This document shows, in pieces, positions 15,561 through 19,753 of a DNA stretch of 19,753 nt (within the stretch, counting starts at the first letter, position 1; each line of letters opens with the position of its first letter). The notes beneath the pieces were generated by a model. The model worked only from the letters and a program-made list of their open reading frames with translations, was not told where the DNA came from and did not search any database. Origin of the DNA: Flavobacteriaceae bacterium (GTDB lineage: Bacteria > Bacteroidota > Bacteroidia > Flavobacteriales > Flavobacteriaceae); contig PAUJ01000032.1 of the NCBI GenBank assembly GCA_002713705.1, positions 1-19,753 of the forward strand. The letters run 5' to 3'. The translations under genes and the position numbers were made by a program.

Positions 15561-17920
15561 TATTCTAAAATAAGGGTATTATTTTTAGAATCTTTGCCCT
15601 CTAAAGGCAAGTCATCAATAGTAATTTTTTTCTTTACAATAATAGCATCCGTGACTACAAATGGTTTTGGCATCATATTTTCTGCTCTATTATTAATCTT
15701 AAATTGAGAGTGATCTAATAAATCATACGAGTATTCCATCACCGTAAAAGAAACTTTTTGATCTTTTGAAACTTCATAAGAAACCTCTAAACTATCTTTA
15801 TCTGAAACATAATACCGCACTAATTCTTTGCTCTTAATTTTTTGTGAAGCACCATTTTTATTGTTGTTTAATGGTAAAACTTGACCATTAAAAGATAAAA
15901 AATCAAACTCAATCCCTTCTGCTACATATAAACTTATTTGATTTACATTTCTGTTTGGAATGATGGTAAAAGTTCTCTTTTTAATATCATTTACAATAGT
16001 ATCACTATTTAATATTGTTTTAAATAAAGGAATATTTTTAGTAGGTGCTTCCGCAGCAAAACTATAGCCTTTAGCGTATTTACTTCCAGATGCATAGGTA
16101 ATATAGTTAGATGCTTCTTCAGGGTTTTCTCCTAAATATCCTTTGGTCCAATCGTCTAATATTTTGTCATAAGTAACCCAATAAGTTGCATCGGTATCTG
16201 CATCATAATAATACACTAAACTATTTGGTTTTTGTCTTTCCGCAGTAAAATCACTGGTTAGATGTGCTTTTATAAAAAACACTATCGCAAAGAGAATAAA
16301 TAACGCAGAAAGAATTCCCTTCTTGCTATAAAACCCAAAGACGGGTAGTAAAATTCCAAAAAGCAATGCAGTAATTAAACAGCTTCCTACCAACATTTTT
16401 AAACCTAAACCTACCGGGAAAAATTGAATTAGTGGCACAAACATAAAAATGGCTAAAGCTCCAATGATAACCATTAATATTAGATTGGATTTTTCTTGAC
16501 GTATTAATAACCACAAAGACAGAAGTCCTAAAAAAACTGGGATAATAAAAAATGCTGCACCTTTTAAATAGATAGCAACCATTACGTTGATAAGTAGCCA
16601 AAATATAAGTGGCGCAATTAACAAACTTGCAACGTTCGTTTTTTTAGAATACCTGTGATAAACTCCAAATAAAATTGCTAATGATATAAGTACAAAAAAT
16701 GAAATATAAGTATGCCCGTTATAGGTAAAACCATGTTGAATTTCTGAATATTGTGGGTACAGTATCAAGAGCAACTTCCATCCATAAAAACCTATAAGTC
16801 CACAACTAACGAATACTAATAAAAAAGGAACAAAGCTTCTTGCTATCGTTTTACCAGAAAGCACCTTCTTGTTTAATCCATAAACGATTAAAATAATAAA
16901 AACTGAAATCGCTAAAATTAACATTGGAATTATCCATGCAAAAGGATAGCTAATCATTTTAAGAATTGGCACATTTATATACACATAGTCTTCAGAAGAT
17001 TTTAAAGAACTAAGGTCTGCATCCGCAAAATAATGAACCAATGGTAGTAAATATTCTCCTTGATGCTGTAAGGTATTCCGATCTAGGTTTTCAAAATTAT
17101 CATTGGCAGTGTGGTAATCAAAATGATCATCTATAAATGCAAAAAAGAAACCATCAATATCGCCTCCTTGTCTTAACACGGTAGAGTCTGTATCGTTAGG
17201 TAACATTTTATAAATACTATACATTAAGGATGAAGCCACCGGAAACTTAACATCAGCTTCCATAAAAGCATTGATTAAATTTTTATTACCGGAATTGGTT
17301 TCCACAATCATATTACTAGGACCTCCACTACCACGAGCTTCAAAATTTAAAGCAATCCCTACATTTTTTGCCCAGGGATGATTTTTGACAAAAAGTCTAG
17401 CTCCATCCAATCCTACTTCTTCCGCATCGGTAAATAAAATTATAATATCGTTTTTTGGTGTTTTTGCACTCGCTTGAAAAGCACGAATCGTTTCTAAAAT
17501 AGTAACGACTCCACTTCCTGCGTCACTAGCTCCAAACGAGGGAGTTAAGGCGCTGTCATAATGAGACAAGAGCAACAAAGACTTGCCGTTTCCAGACCCT
17601 TTAATTTTTGCGAGTATATTTTTAGGTTTGTCTAAACTCTTCCACTTAGGATTCATTATAAATCCTTCTTGAATTTCAGTTTCTAAACCCAATCCATTTA
17701 ATTGTTCTACAATATATTCTCTAACTCTAGCGTGTTCTTCAGTTCCAATGTAATGAGGAGCTTTCGTAATTTCTCTTAGAGGAATTAAAGCTCTTTCAGT
17801 AGAAAATTTAGTTTCAGAAATTGAGGCTGGAGTTCCACTTTTAGGCATTAAACTGGAAAAACTTAAGTACACCAAGCCAATTATTAAAAAGAAAGATATT
17901 AAGGGTTGAAAATGCTTCAT
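15560..17920 (-). CDS. M28 family metallopeptidase with multi-pass membrane domain
   Basis: This 786-aa protein has an N-terminal membrane anchor (about 8-25), an M28 aminopeptidase domain (about 40-310), eight further hydrophobic segments (about 320-570) and a soluble C-terminal beta-rich domain. The two-zinc site is complete: His120 (SHYDS), Asp133 (ASDAGSG), Glu167-Glu168 (TDAEE), Glu194 (NFEARG) and His270 (FDYHTAND). This architecture resembles eukaryotic ER metallopeptidase 1 (ERMP1) more than small secreted M28 enzymes. The peptidase domain should face the periplasm. The ATG at 17920 gives MKHFQPLIS, a proper anchor; an in-frame TTG at 17953 would lie close to a -7-like region and is not preferred. 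The substrate is unknown. Confidence 0.9.
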   Translation of the reverse strand: MKHFQPLISFFLIIGLVYLSFSSLMPKSGTPASISETKFSTERALIPLREITKAPHYIGTEEHARVREYIVEQLNGLGLETEIQEGFIMNPKWKSLDKPKNILAKIKGSGNGKSLLLLSHYDSALTPSFGASDAGSGVVTILETIRAFQASAKTPKNDIIILFTDAEEVGLDGARLFVKNHPWAKNVGIALNFEARGSGGPSNMIVETNSGNKNLINAFMEADVKFPVASSLMYSIYKMLPNDTDSTVLRQGGDIDGFFFAFIDDHFDYHTANDNFENLDRNTLQHQGEYLLPLVHYFADADLSSLKSSEDYVYINVPILKMISYPFAWIIPMLILAISVFIILIVYGLNKKVLSGKTIARSFVPFLLVFVSCGLIGFYGWKLLLILYPQYSEIQHGFTYNGHTYISFFVLISLAILFGVYHRYSKKTNVASLLIAPLIFWLLINVMVAIYLKGAAFFIIPVFLGLLSLWLLIRQEKSNLILMVIIGALAIFMFVPLIQFFPVGLGLKMLVGSCLITALLFGILLPVFGFYSKKGILSALFILFAIVFFIKAHLTSDFTAERQKPNSLVYYYDADTDATYWVTYDKILDDWTKGYLGENPEEASNYITYASGSKYAKGYSFAAEAPTKNIPLFKTILNSDTIVNDIKKRTFTIIPNRNVNQISLYVAEGIEFDFLSFNGQVLPLNNNKNGASQKIKSKELVRYYVSDKDSLEVSYEVSKDQKVSFTVMEYSYDLLDHSQFKINNRAENMMPKPFVVTDAIIVKKKITIDDLPLEGKDSKNNTLILE

Positions 17921-18040
17921 AAATAGGATTTTTATAAGCTTTAAAAGTACCAAATAATATCAATAAAAGTAAATTTTACTATTTACTGGAAGGAGTTCTT
18001 AATATTTATGATTAACTTAGGGAGTTAAACAACCATTATT

Positions 18041-18502
18041 ATGGGAATTAAAAGTTTTATTGGAAAAAGGTTTAAAAGTAAAAAAGACAAAGCCGAAAAC
18101 ATAACTGTCTCTGATTATATGACCAAAAATTTAATTGTATTTAAACCTCAACAGTCAATCCTGTTGGTAATGAATCAACTTATTAAAAATCGAATTTCTG
18201 GAGGACCCGTTGTCAATGAAAGTAATGAATTAGTTGGAATTATATCCGAAGGGGATTGTATCAAACAAATTACCGAAAGCCGTTATTATAATCAACCTTT
18301 AGAAAATATAAATATAGAAGAACACATGATTAAAGATGTCGAAACCATTAATGGTGATATGAATATTTTTGATGCTGCTGAAAAATTTATTTCTTCAAAA
18401 AGAAGAAGATTTCCTATTTTAGAAGAAGGTAAATTAATAGGGCAAATTAGTCAAAAAGACATCTTAAAAGCTGCTTTAAAATTGAAAGGTCATTCTTGGT
18501 AG
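18041..18502 (+). CDS. Tandem CBS-domain protein
   Basis: The 153-aa protein has a short basic N-terminus (KRFKSKKDK), then two CBS domains: about 22-78 (TVSDYMTKNLIVF ... GGPVVNESNELVGIISEGD) and about 88-147 (EEHMIKDVETI ... RRFPILEEGKLIGQISQKD). It has no enzymatic or membrane domain, so it is a free-standing CBS pair, a form that usually binds adenine nucleotides and may regulate another protein. It is divergent from the M28 gene across 120 nt and is followed by the gene-remnant region. The start ATG at 18041 gives the expected short leader. Which protein it regulates is not shown by the sequence. Confidence 0.88.
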   Translation: MGIKSFIGKRFKSKKDKAENITVSDYMTKNLIVFKPQQSILLVMNQLIKNRISGGPVVNESNELVGIISEGDCIKQITESRYYNQPLENINIEEHMIKDVETINGDMNIFDAAEKFISSKRRRFPILEEGKLIGQISQKDILKAALKLKGHSW

Positions 18503-18521
18503 TAATAAAAAATCATCTACT

Positions 18522-18537
18522 ATTTTATATATAAAAT
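18522..18537. repeat. 16-bp perfect AT palindrome
   Basis: ATTTTATATATAAAAT is self-complementary over 16 bp and lies between the convergent ends of the CBS gene and the choice-of-anchor J remnant. It may be a weak terminator or simply a product of the high AT content. Confidence 0.35.
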
Positions 18538-18562
18538 TGAAAAAAATTAATACGTACTTAAA

Positions 18563-18931
18563 CTAGTTAGAGTTTATGATAATTTCATCTATTTCATAGG
18601 TTCCGTCAAAATCTTCTTTACCACTTCCTTTATATTTAAATCCAATATACCCTTTTCCGTTAATACAATCTAAACTTATTTTTCCTGAAGTATACCAATC
18701 TCCATAAAAATCATCATCTTGAACTATATAAGCACCTGGTAAACTATCCCAAGCACTGGCAGTAATAGTGTTTGAATTTCCATCCCAATCACTGGAGAAT
18801 AATAACGTTAATACACTGCCATCAGAAAAACTATTAGAAGTTTTAAAGCTAATCGTTTCTCCATCTTGAGCATCAAAATCAATTTCTGGCATAATTAACC
18901 AAGCAATAGTGCTATTATCATTAGAATTATA
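18563..18931 (-). pseudogene. C-terminal remnant of a choice-of-anchor J domain protein
   Basis: The readable frame encodes the C-terminal half of a choice-of-anchor J (jelly-roll-like) domain: AWLIMPEIDFDAQDGETISF, KTSNSFSDGS, then WYTSGKISLDCINGKGYIGF and YEIDEIIINSN. In Bacteroidota such domains usually end secreted proteins or lipoproteins, often with a DUF5689 region upstream. An ATG at 18892 is just the internal Met of AWLIMPEI, and similarity-like sequence continues upstream to about 18928 (NSNDNSTIAW). Beyond that the frame soon reaches a stop codon, so there is no signal peptide and no first half of the domain. The gene has therefore lost its 5' part, and the broken end meets the broken end of the nuclease remnant. 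Confidence 0.75.
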
Positions 18932-19208
18932 TAATCCTATGGAGGATATAGCTAAAAAAGGTTTAGGGTCGCTTGCTTACAGAGATAACTGGAATCTTTT
19001 TGATCAAATAATTATATCTACAGAATTAACAAAAAAAGAGTTCTCAAGTTATCGATTTTATAAGGCAGGTATTTATAATAAAACCTATTTAGTAAATGCT
19101 CATGGTAGGTATAAAGGATATTCATACCGTAGTTATGCAGAGGGTCGTTATACTGGAGGTTATAGTGATCATTTTCCAGTTTATATATACTTAATTAAAG
19201 AAAACTAA
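18909..19208 (+). pseudogene. C-terminal remnant of an endonuclease/exonuclease/phosphatase family protein
   Basis: The readable frame encodes only about the last 95 residues of an EEP-fold protein: LYNPMEDIAKKGLGSLAYRD, NWNLFDQIIIS and the terminal YSDHFPVYIYL, whose Ser-Asp-His is the DNase I-type catalytic motif. The N-terminal parts with the metal-binding Glu, the catalytic His/Asp and the GDFN motif are missing. The frame can open with a GTG at 18909, but the recognisable sequence begins only at LYNP (18927), so a functional start is unlikely. The remnant keeps its own 3' end and terminator. The upstream sequence is instead the opposite-strand choice-of-anchor J remnant. Confidence 0.75.
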
Positions 19209-19229
19209 TACAAAACAGTTTTAATAAAT

Positions 19230-19266
19230 AAGCCTCCAATTATAGTTCTAATTGGAGGCTTTTATT
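19230..19266 (+). terminator. Rho-independent terminator after the nuclease remnant
   Basis: AGCCTCCAATTA (19231-19242) and TAATTGGAGGCT (19249-19260) form a perfect 12-bp stem with a 6-nt loop, extended by one A-T pair and followed by a T-rich stretch. Confidence 0.88.
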
Positions 19267-19312
19267 TAATTATTCCATCTTGGATATTTCCAATAAAAAT
19301 ATATAGTATGTA

Positions 19313-19657
19313 TTATTTTCTAGCTTTTCTATTTGCAATAAAACTTTTTACAAAGTAAACCATTGAAAAAGCAGAAGTTCCAATCATTAATGAGACTCTT
19401 AAAAGACCTAATCCTCCTTGATCTATTGATTTAGGTAGTCTCATTCCAACTAAGGCAATTAAGATAACTAGTGTTAAAAGAACAGCTATGTGCGCCACAA
19501 CTTTATTTTCCTTTCTTACACCAGGTGAACAAAGAATTAAAGCAGCACCAAAACCTACGGGAATAAGTGCGGTTGGCGAAATTACTTCAAGATAGCCCCA
19601 CAATCCAATAGCGATTAAACAGACTGAATTTATAATATTAGCTTTTGTAGCATTCAT
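19313..19657 (-). CDS. Small four-helix membrane protein of unknown function
   Basis: This 114-aa protein is almost wholly hydrophobic, with four probable membrane helices: about residues 7-25, 28-45, 55-72 and 82-105. A short charged link (SPGVRKENKVVAH) lies between helices 2 and 3, and there is a basic tail (ANRKARK). The glycine-rich PVGFGAALIL and the ENKxxAHIAVLLTL block look conserved to me from related proteins of Bacteroidota and other marine bacteria, but I know of no assigned function. It is distantly reminiscent of TMEM14-like small membrane proteins, though I cannot confirm this. It is monocistronic on the - strand as far as can be seen, with a -7-like element upstream. Confidence 0.75.
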   Translation of the reverse strand: MNATKANIINSVCLIAIGLWGYLEVISPTALIPVGFGAALILCSPGVRKENKVVAHIAVLLTLVILIALVGMRLPKSIDQGGLGLLRVSLMIGTSAFSMVYFVKSFIANRKARK

Positions 19658-19689
19658 AGTACATTTTTTTTGTTAATTAATATTTGTAA

Positions 19690-19697
19690 TAAAAATA
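19690..19697 (-). promoter_or_regulatory. Possible -7 element for the small membrane protein gene
   Basis: On the - strand TATTTTTA (19697 to 19690) fits TAnnTTTG/A and ends 32 nt before the ATG at 19657. In such AT-rich DNA chance matches are common. Confidence 0.35.
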
Positions 19698-19753
19698 CAA
19701 GAATAATTAATATAAACTATTAATTTAATCTAATAATCCAATTTAATTCAAAA

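Noticed and set aside
16326..16601. Open frame within the M28 gene membrane region
   Set aside because: It is a same-strand, other-frame shadow of membrane-helix codons with no start context.
18041..19753. Possible mobile element or defence island at the rearranged end of the window
   Set aside because: There are no transposase, integrase, terminal inverted repeats, toxin-antitoxin pair or CRISPR repeats; the remnants are explained by rearrangement alone.

Overview
The window looks like chromosomal DNA from a member of the Flavobacteriaceae (Bacteroidota). The DNA is strongly AT-rich. Several genes have the Bacteroidota -7 promoter element TAnnTTTG/A. The set of conserved families (RsmA, MgtE, a DUF4286-like protein, an SDR-type threonine dehydrogenase, M13 and M28 peptidases, choice-of-anchor J) also fits that family. 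No rRNA, tRNA, CRISPR array, insertion sequence, phage gene or recognisable defence cassette was found.

Positions 1-3016: the last codons of what is probably ribosomal protein L25, its terminator, then pth, ribF and an HTTM/gamma-carboxylase-like membrane protein in one tight + strand run. Positions 3083-5185: serS followed by a TTG-started mercaptopyruvate-type sulfurtransferase. Positions 5242-11192: a seven-gene + strand run (exported TPR protein, DUF4286-like protein, rsmA, mgtE, hot-dog thioesterase, cupin, 2-hydroxyacid dehydrogenase) in which neighbours overlap or lie at most 11 nt apart, with a promoter-like sequence only before the first gene. It is probably one transcript joining ribosome maturation, Mg2+ uptake and small-molecule enzymes.

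Positions 11405-12772: a small TM2-domain protein converges on an L-threonine 3-dehydrogenase (tdh, - strand). The tdh start is best placed at a TTG, because a promoter element lies inside the longer ATG-started frame. Positions 12794-17920: a small lipoprotein, an M13 metallopeptidase lipoprotein (+) and a large M28 metallopeptidase with a multi-pass membrane domain (-). The two peptidase genes converge on one shared hairpin terminator.

Positions 18041-19753: a two-CBS-domain protein, two gene remnants joined at their broken 5' ends, and a small membrane protein of unknown function. The remnants are the C-terminal part of a choice-of-anchor J protein (-) and the C-terminal part of an endonuclease/exonuclease/phosphatase protein (+). 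This is the clearest anomaly in the window and looks like an inversion or deletion breakpoint, or an assembly join. The rest is mostly conserved housekeeping gene content, and I see no convincing evidence of a new multi-gene system.
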